Positions 49,601 through 60,730 of a stretch of 64,000 nucleotides of DNA are shown here, one piece after another. Positions within the stretch are counted from its first letter, which is position 1; each line of letters opens with the position of its first letter. The notes under the pieces are model-generated. The model saw nothing but the letters and a program-made list of their open reading frames with translations. It was not told where the DNA came from and did not search any database. The translations under genes and the position numbers were made by a program. Source of the DNA: Parapristionchus giblindavisi (taxonomy: Eukaryota > Nematoda > Chromadorea > Rhabditida > Diplogasteridae); contig CALSFV010000371.1 in the NCBI GenBank assembly GCA_943737045.1, positions 1-64,000 on the forward strand, written 5' to 3'.

Positions 49601-51408
49601 TTAGCAGTCCTTCACAGCGTTTCTCTAATGCATCGTTACATTTGCCTTACGTGCCTACACCGTAACCTCCGCCGTAACGACGGAGAAGCGGCGGAGGAGG
49701 ATACGGTTTAGGCACGTAAGGCAAATGTAACGATGCATAACACAGGGAAATCGCGCATTTGAAATTTCGCAAAATGCCAAAAAAAATAACGGTACGACTG
49801 TACTATGGTGTACTCTCATCTTTTGTGCTCTCTCTTTTTTTTGCTCTGCCTTTTTCTCTTTTACACTATGACCGCTCTCGAAACGCTGTGTCTTTCGGAA
49901 AAATCGTCTACCGTATGCTTACAGAGCGAAGCAATCACTGGGAAAGAGGTCGTCGATGACTTCTCCATTGGACCTGTCGAGGAAACGGCGACGAAGGGAC
50001 GATAGCGAGAAGTCCGAGGTATGGTTGATGATGGTAGCCAGTGCTCAATACTTGGAATTATTAAAAGTACACTATGAGCTAATTGTACTTTCCATCCCTG
50101 CTACACTCTCTGGAAAACAGAGAAAGCGAGAGAGCATTGCCAGAGCGGAGAGTTTCAAATTTGCTCGAGGTGTGCCTTTAAAAATGTGGGACACAGAAGC
50201 GTGTGATTACCGAATATTTTTGAAAGTTTTCTCCTCTGATACTTTTGTCGCTATTCTCCCATATTATAGGAGCTACAAATGATTATTACAGACAAAACCG
50301 TCTTCATCAACAGAGCCAGATGCCTCCCAACTCACCAAGACTCCGCCCCGTCGCCTCACTCCCAATGTACAGTATTCCACATTTCCATTCGGGACCTAAT
50401 CCAAAAACATTATCCATAATTCCAGTCGCCAACAACCAATCCTCGACCCTTCGTTTGCGCATGTGGCATCGCATTTTCCGCCGAATCGACACTACAGGTG
50501 ACTGACTATTTCACGATTGTGGACAATCTATTTCCCGGTTCCCATTTTCGAGTTTTAATTTAACGGTTATCGATTCAGGCTCATCAATCGCTGTACTGTA
50601 GGATGGCACCGAGAACGGAAGAGAACACACAAAGCAAGGAAGCCAGAAAAGTAAGCTATCGTAATTTGGCAGCCGGAAAACCGATGACCGTATCCGGCAA
50701 ATAGTTCCAAAACGATCAAATGAAATAATTTAGGGATGTATATGGTGGCTAGAAGACAAGTTACAGTGGTTAATCAATAATGACTATTTGATAATCATAC
50801 TCATTGTCGCTAAATAAATTTGCCTTTTAAAAAAAAATTAAAAAATTGCCTTCATCAGGTTCCCTCGCAATGCTCTCACTGTGACTTCACTCCAACATCT
50901 GCTTCCCAGTTGGCCGTACACGTGCGAAATAACCATGCCGAGGTGATGAGGGATCAAAGATCAAAGATCAAAGATAACATTTAGGCTTACGTATGCAAGG
51001 AGTGTGGCTATCGTGGCTATTCCGTGCGAGGTATCCGGGCCCATCTCCGAACCCATCCCCAACTGGATGTGGTCAAGTTCGACGAACTTCTGGGATCGTA
51101 CGTCACCAAGGTTTGATCTTTGAACTTTGATCTTTGATCTTTGACCCTTGGTCTTTCTGTATTTTCTGTGTGTTTTCCGTATTGCTACACTCTGATCATT
51201 GGTGATAAGGCACCAACGTGGGAAACGAGATAACCATGTGATAACGTCACCGGGTTTCATTCCAATCTTTGAGCTCCAACTATATTCGTGATCTTTGATC
51301 TTTCCCTAATTGATCTTTGATCTCCAGATCGCGACAGCCAACCTTTCGTCGTCCGGCCCGATCGTCATTCCGACCGCGCGCTCAGAGAACGGCGAGGAAT
51401 CCGATTGA
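46661..51408 (+). CDS. Friend-of-GATA (FOG/U-shaped)-like zinc-finger transcriptional cofactor, 15 exons
   Basis: Exons: 46661-46924, 47318-47435, 47982-48119, 48343-48447, 48734-48823, 49078-49217, 49285-49458, 49505-49593, 49925-50018, 50292-50366, 50426-50497, 50579-50650, 50859-50942, 50985-51110, 51328-51408. All phases agree; 573 residues. The start MELSRRKQLRPAR matches the N-terminal RRKQ motif by which FOG, SALL and BCL11 proteins bind the NuRD subunit RBBP4. Residues about 60-160 may be a PR-like domain. A CCHC finger has C177, C180, H194 and C199. PLDLS (387-391) followed by RKRRRR is a CtBP-binding motif. A second CCHC-like finger (C440, C442, H455, C460) has unusual C-x1-C spacing. 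Two C2H2 fingers follow (C482/C485/H498/H503 and C509/C512/H525/H529). The combination fits FOG proteins, which bind GATA factors and repress through CtBP and NuRD. AG directly precedes the ATG, possibly a spliced-leader site. An AATAAA lies at 51787. Confidence 0.88.
49628..49738. repeat. Palindromic MITE (ATGCATCGTTACATTTGCC)
   Basis: Near-perfect arms ATGCATCGTTACATTTGCCT and inverse in an intron of the FOG-like gene. A second copy is at about 57161-57243. Confidence 0.85.
50061..50181. repeat. MITE family A copy flanked by TTAA
   Basis: TTAA at 50061-50064 and 50178-50181. The right arm GGAGAGTTTCAAATTTGCTC is well kept. It is in an intron of the FOG-like gene. Confidence 0.8.
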
Positions 51409-52213
51409 TTTTCTCTTCGTTTTTTTTTGTATTTTTATTGATTTTTCACTCATTTTTCGCATATTTCACCCATCGTATCTCTAATCCCATGCAGCATAAG
51501 TCATCTAGTCACTATAGCCAACCTGTTATTGTCAAAGACCATTAAGTCCTCATCCAAAGTATATTATAATTCCAAATAGTAATATTTCAATCCCAAATAT
51601 TATATTAGAAGCCCAAAGAATGTCGTTAGTAAGAGTGTTTACTGTACACAGGAAGTATAAATGCTATTCGATTGTTTGAGAATTACGCGTTATCATGGAT
51701 GAGAAGACGTTATCAGGACCAAATCAAATCACAAAAAAGATCAGATTGACAGGGCAGACCAGGAATCTATAGAAGAAAGTCAAACAAATAAAAACAAATT
51801 CCAATTTTTAGGTCATAACCTATTGTCAACTGCGATATAGAAGTTTAGTTATAACTTCTATATCGCAGATATTCTTTTTCGTCTTGAAAAGGTATTCTGA
51901 TTTGTCACAATGGCTTTTTCGTGTTTCTCATGAAAATTTAGGCAATATATATTTTTCTTAAATGTTTAAAGTGCGTTTCTGAATACATTTTCAGTATTTT
52001 GAGCATAAAATGTAGAATTTGTTGAGCTTTTAACGCGATCTCTCTAATTCAATGCTCTCTCGTCACTCTAGCCGTCGGAACTCTCTCCACTTCTCTTTAT
52101 CTCTCGTCTCTCTAGGCCTCTGTGCAATCTCTCCTCACATAACACACTCTCACTGCTCTGTTGTCTCTTCCCTTCCCATCTCGCCTCATATACCCCTCCA
52201 TCTTTTGCAAACC
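51409..52213. other. 3' flank of the FOG-like gene and upstream of the SRP RNA gene
   Basis: AT-rich, with the AATAAA noted above and a short inverted repeat (AACTTCTATATCGCAG near 51855). Any external pol III promoter of the SRP RNA gene would lie at the end of this stretch. I could not assign one. Confidence 0.5.
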
Positions 52214-52512
52214 ACGGAGCGTTGTGGCGGGCGCTTGTAAGCCAGCTTCTAGGCCGTAGATTGAAGTGGAGTGAGTGAGGAGCGGATCACTGGATGGTGT
52301 TCGGTCTGCGACGACCGGACGTCCGTGCCAAGCGACGCGTCACTAGGGTGTGCATCCCGGAAGGGAAGTTCTACCCGGGTGGATAAGAACGACCGTATGG
52401 CTCAGGCCCGAAAGGGAGCAAGCAAAAGGTTGTGCGCGTTGACAGTGGCCGGATAGCGTCTGCGAGTAGAGTGGCCTATTCAGCCGTTCTAATACCTCAC
52501 GACCTTCAATCG
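52214..52512 (+). ncRNA. Signal recognition particle (7SL/SRP) RNA
   Basis: About 300 nt of GC-rich structured sequence with both SRP domains. The Alu domain has TTGTAAGCCAGC (52235-52246), matching the conserved TGTAAxCCAGC loop that binds SRP9/14. The S domain has the helix 8 signature CAGGCCCGAAAGGGAGCA (52403-52420), with a GAAA tetraloop and the GGAGCA side of the SRP54-binding loop. A helix-6-like hairpin around CCCGGAAGGGAAG precedes it. T runs at 52514-52518 and 52523-52527 fit pol III termination. Exact ends are estimated. The RNA forms the core of the particle that targets secretory proteins to the ER. Confidence 0.85.
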
Positions 52513-52559
52513 ATTTTTGATCTTTTTACACAAATTTAAATTTAATGTGTGCAAGCATG

Positions 52560-53180
52560 TGTACAACGGTTAACCAGGTTCGGTGGGTCAGATCACGTGC
52601 GGTGGGTCAGATCTCAGTATAAATTTTCCAAATGGTCACTATGTGCGGGGTATGATTATGAGTTATTGTAAACTACCGTAATCCACCGTAATCCGGTTCG
52701 GTGGGTCGTAGTGAAATCTGACCCACCGAACTTGATTTGTAGTGAAATCTGACCCACCGAACTTGAGCGGCCATGCAGACAATTTTTACTGAGATCTGAC
52801 CTGCCGCACTTGATCTGACCCACCGAACCTGGTTACGGTAGTTTGCAATAGCTCATCATGATTTCGCACATGTAGTGGCCATTCCGACAATTTTTAGTTA
52901 AATCTGACCCACCGAACTTGATCTGACCCACCGAACCGGGTTGCGGTAGATTACTGTAGTTTACAATAGCTCATAATGATATCGCACACGTAGTGGCCAT
53001 TCCGACAGTTTGTAGTGAAATCTGACCCACCGCACTTAATCTGACCCGCCGAACTGGGTTACGTTAGATTACGGTAGTCTACAATAAGTTATAATCATAT
53101 CACTCACGTTTTAGTTATTCCTGCAATTTAAACTTAAATCTGACCCTTCGCACTTGATCTGACCCACCGAACCGGGTTAC
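52560..53180. repeat. Satellite of CTGACCCACCGAAC units
   Basis: Four to five imperfect units of about 110-140 bp, each with TCTGACCCACCGAAC, TTACGGTAGATTACGGTAG-like sequence and TAGTGGCCATTCCGACA. The first unit is inverted. It begins within 50 bp of the SRP RNA terminator. Confidence 0.8.
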
Positions 53181-53293
53181 GGTAGATTACGGTAGCTCAC
53201 CTTCGCGTGGACGCGTGTGCGGGTTTCGCGTGGATCGTGGCAGCAAGTCGAGTCTCTGGGGTCTCTGGGGGCGCGTTTGGCGTTCGGAAAACG

Positions 53294-53604
53294 CACGGCG
53301 GTTCAATGAAGAGAAATCCCTACATTTAACTTTGGCTTGAAGGCTCTTGCATTACGAAAAATCGGCAAAGTTGATTTGCACTGGGCGGGATTCGAACCTA
53401 CGAGGTTCGGATCTCTAAACAAAAGCTCTATACACTAAGCCATCTCGGCATGTCTCGCGAATCGTAAAACTCGATGATAGGTCTAGTCAGAAGCGAGCGC
53501 CCAGATATACCGTAATCAACTTTTGCGCTGCTCATCATCACTCAGTTTGCGATACTTTCTTTCTCAGGCAAGAGCTTCTTAGTTACTATCATTGAGCCGC
53601 CGTG
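53294..53604. mobile_element. CACGGCGG element, intact 311-bp copy with tRNA-like core
   Basis: Ends CACGGCGGTTCAATGA and CATTGAGCCGCCGTG, flanked by AAACG at 53289-53293 and 53605-53609. On the minus strand it contains a tRNA-like block with A box TGGCTTAGTGTATAGAGC and B box GGTTCGAATCC (inverse at 53388-53398). A second, interrupted copy is at 42299-43534. Confidence 0.85.
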
Positions 53605-53609
53605 AAACG

Positions 53610-54202
53610 GCATTGAGGGACGCGATGCAAGGCTCCACCCTGCATTAACATTCGAGCGTTGCATCCATTTTAGGACCTCGCTTTCACATGGTTCCGGATA
53701 TGGTACCGACGTCGCACCGATGGAGCTCGTTGCCGATATATGGCCGAGTAGGAAAAAGATCAAAGGTAGGTCAAGGCTCTTTTTTTCGAGCTTTATCGCT
53801 CTATACAAACCAGAGGTCATGAAAATGTCTCTGAACAGTGCCTCACTTCGAAGCAAATAACTTAAAAATTTAGGAAAAGGAGGTGCTCTTCTTCCAGTAT
53901 GTTATTAAGGTTTTCATGCGCTTTCCAATGAGATTGCGAAAAATATGTTAATGCGTTCGTATGGTTCATCCCCTTGGAAATTTTCTGATGATTTGAAGTA
54001 ATTTTCACCACCGAAATTCTCTCGTTTCACACACTCGGGCGGGGGTCACTCTTGTGACACTTTTTCGGTAAAACGCACCAGAAGCGAGAAATTCGTGCTC
54101 AAAGTTGGAACTTCACCTTACCGAACCGGTGTATTGAGCCCCAAAATGAAAATTGCATAATGAGACTTTGGGGATGGTAGGGCATGCCTAGAGATGTCCA
54201 AA
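53610..54202. other. Intergenic DNA, nothing seen
   Basis: Mixed-composition sequence without a convincing exon on either strand. The minus-strand frame crossing 53542-53856 runs through the CACGGCGG element end and is not credible. Confidence 0.45.
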
Positions 54203-56448
54203 CACAGCATGAAAAATCGAAACTAAATTTGATGAAAAAGTGATTAGTGGAACCTAATTAGGTAAAATTTGATTAAGGACCCTAATTAGGAAAGTATAAA
54301 GTGTGCCCCCGTAATAATCTGGAACTCTTTACTCGCGGAGCAAATTATTCAAAACGCGATTTTAAAATTGTTTTGTGTTTTTATCGGTTTTTTTGATATT
54401 GTTGCAGTGTCATTTCTTTGTATTGAATGTTTCGTGGATAATATAGGATCGTTCTAGAACGATCTTCGCTATCACAATTGGTTTCATCGTTGTGTTTCGT
54501 TGACCAATCGTTAACTGTATGTATGTATTTTCTTGAATAAAGTTTTGTTCTTTTACGCTTACCCTGTTCTTGATCATTTATCCAAGAGGTTCGCAACCTT
54601 ATTTTATCTGCTAATCATCTGTTAGGTGTTCTACTAGGGTACGGGTATTCCTATTGTGAATAACGACACTATCGATCGATTACATTACTAATGAATCATC
54701 TCAAGTCTCGTGAAGGTAGAGTATTCAGGTATATTATTTATTATCTGCTGCAATCTCTCCTTTTATTTCTTTATTATGATCAGACGTATTGAGTATTGAG
54801 TTTTTTCTCGTTTTGATTGGCTTGTTTGATAAACGAGTGAATGTTTAGATTCACAAAATATTCAACTGAACAGTCATGTCGTTGGTATAAGAAGTTTGTA
54901 ACACTCGCGTCCCATCGACAGTATTCCTCTCTATGTACATGAAGTATATCGAAATCAGTGAAAGATCTTCCAGGTATTTATAACTTTATCTATATTTTTT
55001 ATTGATTGTTTTTTTATTAGAATGGATACTCGATGAGTAGCCAGATGGAGAAATGTCAAATTGTTCATCTTACAGTATGTGCTCGTGATATCCTCGTGAG
55101 ATGATAATGCCTGGATCATTTAAATATTCAGAAGATGAGAAGTTGTTAGATTGTCTGAATGATTATACTGCCATGGATAATAGTAAGTATTATCAGTTAT
55201 TATCAACTATAAATATTAATTATTGGGAGAAACGATAGAATGTATAAGTTACTATACCGCAACTGGGTAGTGTAATGCGTCGTTACATTTACCTTTTGCA
55301 CCCACTTCGAAATGTGTTGCATTTCCCTACGTAAGCCTTAAATTTTGGTGTGTTGGATCTCTGTGGAAGAACCTGTTCGACCATAAAATTACTGTAAAAA
55401 GGTACGATACTCAACCATTATTGTGCGATGGTTACGGTATCTTCTTATCGTATACCAATTTACCTTTATGGTCCACACGGCATGATATTATCGATTACGT
55501 ATGCTTTCCGAACATAACTTCCTCTAAACCCCCTCAAACCATAGGTGGACGCGTGAAAACGAATTTTCTTGGCTCACAGTCTTGCCTCTCCCGGGCCCTT
55601 GCATATAGCCTTACATAATGGGAAAAAGTGAAAGATTCCTTTAAAAACTGCTATTTAATGCATTTTCGTAGCCATGCGCACAGCCTTTCCACCGGCATGT
55701 CCATCTATGGCTCAAACCATCGCAGAGAATAACGTAGGTGGTATATCGTTGTTCAGCGTGCCATCTATGTATGTATTATCTTCTCGTGTTTTTGTTGTAA
55801 TTAGTATATTGTAATCGGGTTACTGGAGATACGGTAGGTTACGATAGCGGGATACGGTAGATTACGGTAGGTCATGAAGTAGAAGTTCTATATTGGCATG
55901 TGTGGACCTTTTCACAACCACTTAGGGATATGGTTAATTATTTTGTTGAAAGAGGGCTTGAGATCTACATGTATACGACCAGACTCCATTTCTATACACA
56001 GTGATAAGGATCAAAGATCATCTTTCAATATTCATATTGCAGACATACGCGCGAAGAGCTCAAGACACGTCTACTCTGCCCCCCCCCCCCCTCCCAACGA
56101 GAACTGTGAAGATGGAATGAAGATAAAATTAGACTCAAGACTCTCGATTTATATTATTGTTGTTGAAATCACTTTGTTGAATGTTGTTTTCTCGTATTTC
56201 CATGTGATATTAATTGTTAATTATTTTTAAATCATGTTTTCATCAATAATTGTTCTAAAGAAATTATTAGGAAACGTTTCCTAATTCACAAAAAAAAGAA
56301 ACTTAATTTTAGTAAATTGAAGCTTAATTTGACTAAATTGAACCTTAATTTGATAAAAATTTGAACCTAATTATGGCACAAAATTTTCTAATTTTACTCA
56401 AATTTAGTTTCGATTTTTGTAAATTAGGTTCTAATTTTTCATGCTGTG
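54203..56448. mobile_element. DNA transposon with CACAGCATG ends, copy 2
   Basis: Collinear with 29117-31884 apart from insertions, with the same CACAGCATGAAAAAT ends flanked by AA. It lacks the tRNA-carrying foldback of copy 1, but holds a family B fragment near 55538-55715. No transposase frame survives. Confidence 0.8.
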
Positions 56449-56917
56449 AAAATGGTCCTAACTCATTTCACCATTTTTGCTTCATACTCCGCATTTTTAG
56501 GGGGGCCAATAATTTGGTCGAGTGTGAAAAGTTGAGCCATTATTTTGGTGGTTGAGCCAATAATTTGGTTCGAAGTGGGGCTGTTATTTAAGTCACAAAG
56601 TTGAGCTAAACTTTTGGCTTAAATAATGGCCCAACTACGGTAAGTCGAGCCGTTTCATCGAGAGCCGTAAAATAGGTCGGCGATGTTTGCTAATACCTTT
56701 CTTGTTTGTTCACGTCGGCATGCCCGCCATGGAAGTTTTTCAACTAAATAATGTTGTTCTCGTTGCATACTAGTTTGTATTCTACTTTTCAAAGTATTTT
56801 GCTAGTTGAGTAGGCTATAGTTGTTTTCGCTCTTTCATTAACTGTGCTCATTAATTGTTGTTTTTCACTAATTTAGTTTGTTACAGGGAACAACAAGGGA
56901 ATCTCTGCTCTCTCAAG

Positions 56918-57107
56918 ATGGACCCGTTCAATTCGACTCTGCTGGAACAGTAAGCATCTTACTACTTATGAAATGTTAAGGGTATTTAATTGTAAGAAGT
57001 TAGTATTCATGCCAATTTAGTCGAAAGCGTTTGAGACCGTTAATTTTTTTCATGTTTCAGCGTCTTGTCGCTTCGTCCTCAAGCCGTCACCGGCGCAAAG
57101 TGGTTGG
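56918..57107 (+). CDS. Putative 5' exons, possibly of the downstream kinase
   Basis: An ATG at 56918 follows a TTACAG acceptor-like site. The first exon, 56918-56949, encodes MDPFNSTLLE and ends at GTAAGC. A second exon, 57061 to 57107 (or 57102), follows TTTCAG and encodes HVLSLRPQAVTGAKW. A third candidate at 57296 has a good acceptor, but the frame soon stops. The phase does not join directly to the kinase exon at 62036, so an intermediate exon would be needed. The sequence lies inside the 5-kb inverted-repeat unit, which raises the chance that it is fortuitous or captured. Confidence 0.35.
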
Positions 57108-57160
57108 GTTAGTTGATTTTTGATTGATTTTGAAAGATCTGACATGTTATTGATTTCTGT

Positions 57161-57243
57161 ATCGTTACATTTGCCTTAAGTGACTACACCGTAACCTCCT
57201 CTGCCGCGTCTCCGTCGTTACGGCGTAAGGCAAATGTAACGAT
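57161..57243. repeat. Palindromic MITE, second copy of the 49628 family
   Basis: ATCGTTACATTTGCCTTAAG facing TAAGGCAAATGTAACGAT. Confidence 0.8.
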
Positions 57244-57604
57244 TCGTTAACTATCGTTGTTTATCGATTAACTTTGTTCATTGTCCTTTGTTCAGGTGTA
57301 CGTCTTCTACTACCAGTTCGCCGTCCATCACACTAGCAGTCAACATAAGTGCCCCTCCCCGTGTAGCTGTACAGGCTATAGCCATAAAGTCGTAGGACGC
57401 TTTATTTCATTTTTTTGAAACTTGATTTAGGAAAGATATCAAGTTGATATTTGAGTCAATGTGTGCACCTCATCAAGAAATACAACCATGATGTATTGGT
57501 ATTATTACAATTAGATCAGTTTGTTAGATCAGTTCACTGCTGCATAATGATGACGCTTGCAGTTTTCGAACATGTATATTCTTTAGTGAAAAGCCCTGTT
57601 CTTC

Positions 57605-57750
57605 TGAAGCGACGTCAGGCATTGGTCGAAAAGTATGTAATAAAGTACCAAGCCTGACCGCATTTTGCGCCAAAATTTCCCAAAAATCGAAAATCCTGAC
57701 CACATTTTGATAACCGATAACCGATAACCTAGCTATTCGACCTATGACGT
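57605..57750. repeat. MITE family D copy, inverted
   Basis: GGTCGAAAAGTATGTAATAA at the left and GCTATTCGACCTATG at the right, with CCTGACCGCATTTTG blocks inside. Confidence 0.75.
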
Positions 57751-57802
57751 CAGGACTGCCCAGGCGGGATATGTGAGCTGATAATAGAACTTCGCCATAC
57801 GA

Positions 57803-58410
57803 GAAGACGAGCTGAGTTTCGAGAAAATCGAAATGCGGCTAGTCAATTTGTAAATTCGCGAGGGGTAGTGCATAAACATTGGTGAACTAATCTATCAACC
57901 TTCGATACAAAGACCTGTGTAGTGTAGTGGATAAGGCGTCCGCGTTAGCTTTTGACTGTCACTGGTTCGATCCCTCTTGCAGGACTTTTCTTTTGCGGTT
58001 ATTGTTGAAGTCAATATCAAACGTTCATGCTTCTTTGTCTGGGTAGATCGCCATCGATCGACTTTGTTCGCTCGTTGATCCTTTCTCGAGCGCTTTGTAT
58101 GTCGTTAAAAAGCATTTATGCATCTTATTCAACATGTCGCATGACCATCACTCTTTCAATAAGATGTGTGTTCTCTTTTCTGGCTTTCATAATCACAGCA
58201 ACACGTTTTAAAAAAAATAATAAAAGAAAAGTGCTGCTAGAGGGATCGAACCTGTGACAATCAAAAGTTAACGCGGACACCTTATTCACTACACCTCACA
58301 GGTCGTTGCTTCGAAGGTTGATAGATGAGCTCACACTACCCCTCGCGAATTTTCAAAATCACTAGCCGAATTTCATATCGATTTTTTCGAAACTCAGCTC
58401 GTCTAGGCAC
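57803..58410. mobile_element. Foldback element with paired tRNA-like arms
   Basis: Ends AGACGAGCTGAGTTTCGA and CGAAACTCAGCTCGTCT. The arms of about 190 bp each contain a tRNA-like block: TAGTGTAGTGGATAAGGC, then GTCCGCGTTAGC, then GGTTCGATCCC near 57920-57975, and the inverse at about 58240-58305. The possible acceptor ends GACCTGT and GCAGGAC pair at 6 of 7 positions. No clear target duplication. Confidence 0.75.
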
Positions 58411-58554
58411 TCCTAAAAAGAGATTCGTAATCACCATCGAAAAAATATTGTAGTTATGATATTGCCTTGTCAAATGGCCAGGTAAAGTCCACAAGGTTCC
58501 CTTGTGATACCACTATATTGTAAGGGTCAAAATGAGAGTGATATTTATCGCCAG

Positions 58555-58684
58555 TGGCCGTATGCATGAACCGTTTTCCAGGAAGATGTGACGTCGTTAG
58601 CGTAAGCGGAGGATTTTTGGAAAACGCCTTCGCCTACGCTAATGACGCCACATTTTCCTGGAAAATGGTTCTTGCATACGGCCA
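58555..58684. repeat. MITE family C relative
   Basis: TGGCCGTATGCATGAACC faces GGTTCTTGCATACGGCCA. Inner GATGTGACGTCG and GACGCCACATT arms resemble family C. Confidence 0.8.
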
Positions 58685-59608
58685 CAGGATATAGCTCTTC
58701 ATTTACCATCAGCGCATGAAATAATTTTTTTGTGAAAAGACTGGGACCCTACCGTTCAGAATGCATTCTAAAATAATGGTTCATACGCAGGCAGCTTCAC
58801 AATTTATAAAATGCTTTCCTGATTTTCTTTTAGTTCTGATTCTTTTCAGACCCGCATCAAGCATTCAAATTCAAATTCATTTATCATATCAGACAGACTT
58901 AGGTCAAACATTCTGCCTACTCAATTTCAGCAAATAACCTTATTGTTAGACGTATGCTTTCTCTCACGCAGCTCTCGCGCCCCTGCGCCCTTGTGATGAA
59001 ATCTTATTTTTAAAGCTCCGATATATTTTAGAGGGGTTCTTGGTTAAATTGTTTTGGCTAAATCGGGTAGGTCCGGGGCCAAAGCCGACGGTTTCGCCCA
59101 CGTGTGCCCACTCAGGGCGCGCTGAAAACGAGCACACCTCAGCAGAACGTTTGATGCGGCTCTGAATGGAATCAGAACTAAACCAATTCAAGCGAAATCA
59201 TTATTTGATATATTGTGAAGCTCCCTGCGTTGGAAGCATAGTTTTCGAAGACCTAAACGATTGGGCCTCAAGTCTTTAAAAAATTTTCGGGCTCAAATTT
59301 GCAGCCCGCTGCAGCTTGAAATCGGAGTCCGATCTTCGATTTTTTCATGGGCAGCCCTTGATGAAGTCTCCGTTATCATGATGTTTCAGAAGAACAGGAC
59401 TTTTTTTACTAAAGAACTATACGCATTCGAAAAGTGTACTTCGTTTGCGTCACTGCTATGCAACAGTAAACTAATTTAATTACACCAACCCATCATGGTT
59501 GTATTCCTTGATGAGTTGCACGCTTTGACTCAAAAGATCAGCTTGATTACTTTCCTCGAGCAAATGTTACAAAAAAAATTTTTTTAAAGCGTCCCATGAC
59601 TTTATGAG

Positions 59609-59819
59609 TACTCCGGTATTTTTTTGTCCGTGGGCAGCACAATGGTGCGGAACTAGGGCACCCCACGGGATTTGGCTTCAGGACGGCGTATTCCATGTTC
59701 TGGAATGAACGGCCTACCCCACGGAATTTGAAGTCCGCCCCCAAATCTCTTGGGTTTCTCCCTAGTCCCACACCATGGTGCTGCCCCTGGCCCTCCCCAC
59801 GGAAAAAAATACCGGAGTA
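59609..59819. repeat. Palindromic MITE with TACTCCGG ends
   Basis: TACTCCGGTATTTTTTTGTC faces AAAAAAATACCGGAGTA. The interior repeats CCCCACGG-ATTTG blocks in opposite orientation. Confidence 0.85.
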
Positions 59820-60011
59820 TACTGTTTATTGTCACCGAACATATTTTGTTGTTATTCAATAGACGAATGTACATTGTTTTCATATGAGTCCGCTTGCGAG
59901 AGAACCGAGCATAGGGAGTGGGGTCTGGCCCAGTTAAGAATCAAATTTTAGGGGTCGAGTTTTCAAGGTTGTTGATGACGATGGACATGTTCATTTTGAA
60001 TCTAGAATCTA

Positions 60012-60730
60012 TAGATGGGCGCGTGAAAACTTTTTTTTGCGCTCGCAACATTGAGAAATTTCCATTCGAATCTGCAAAAAAAATCCCGCATTTCCGGGAG
60101 GGGGGGGGGGGGGATCGTTTTGCCAACGATCGTTTGCGCAACGGATCATAAATCGGTTGAGATTTGGCGTATGGCAACCAAAGTTGTACCATTGTATCAG
60201 TGGGAGTGTACGGTATTGGGAATCGCGAACTGATTTTTTTCATTCGACCCATGATCCCGGGTTCATGGCCGAAGTCGAAAAATCCATGATCTCCCGAGGC
60301 CAAATACTAGTTGCCATTATATCAATAGTGAGCCAACTTTTATTTTTTTTGGATACCGTTACCCGAACTACCGTAATCTAGCTACCGTACCCTGTTATAT
60401 TATAGCGAATCCCTGTTTGATTACGGTAGTACCGGTTACGGTATCCAGAAAAATAAAAGTTGGCTCACTATTGATATAATGGCAACTAGAATTTTTCGAC
60501 TTCGGCCAATTTCAACCATGAACCCGGCGTCATGGGTCGAGTGAAAAAAATCAGTGACGGTTACGGTAGCCCAAGACCGTACACTCCCACTGATAGCAAT
60601 GGTAAAACTTTGGTTGCCATAAGCCAAATCCCAACCGCTTTATGATCCGTTTTTCAAACGATTGTTGGCAAAACGATCGCCCCCCCCCCGCATTTCCATG
60701 CACACAGCCTTTCCGGACCGATCTATGCAG
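60012..60730. mobile_element. Family B element with a large foldback nested inside (60088-60700)
   Basis: The outer parts (TAGATGGGCGCGTGAAAAC and CATGCACACAGCCTTTCCGG) are family B. Between them, GATCGTTTTGCCAACGATCG through TAAAAGTTGGCTCACTATTG forms arms of about 270 bp with their inverse. The centre is TACCGTAA-type repeats. Confidence 0.75.

Noticed and set aside
53542..53856. 104-codon minus-strand frame
   Set aside because: It starts in unremarkable sequence and ends inside a transposable element; no supporting splice or domain signal.
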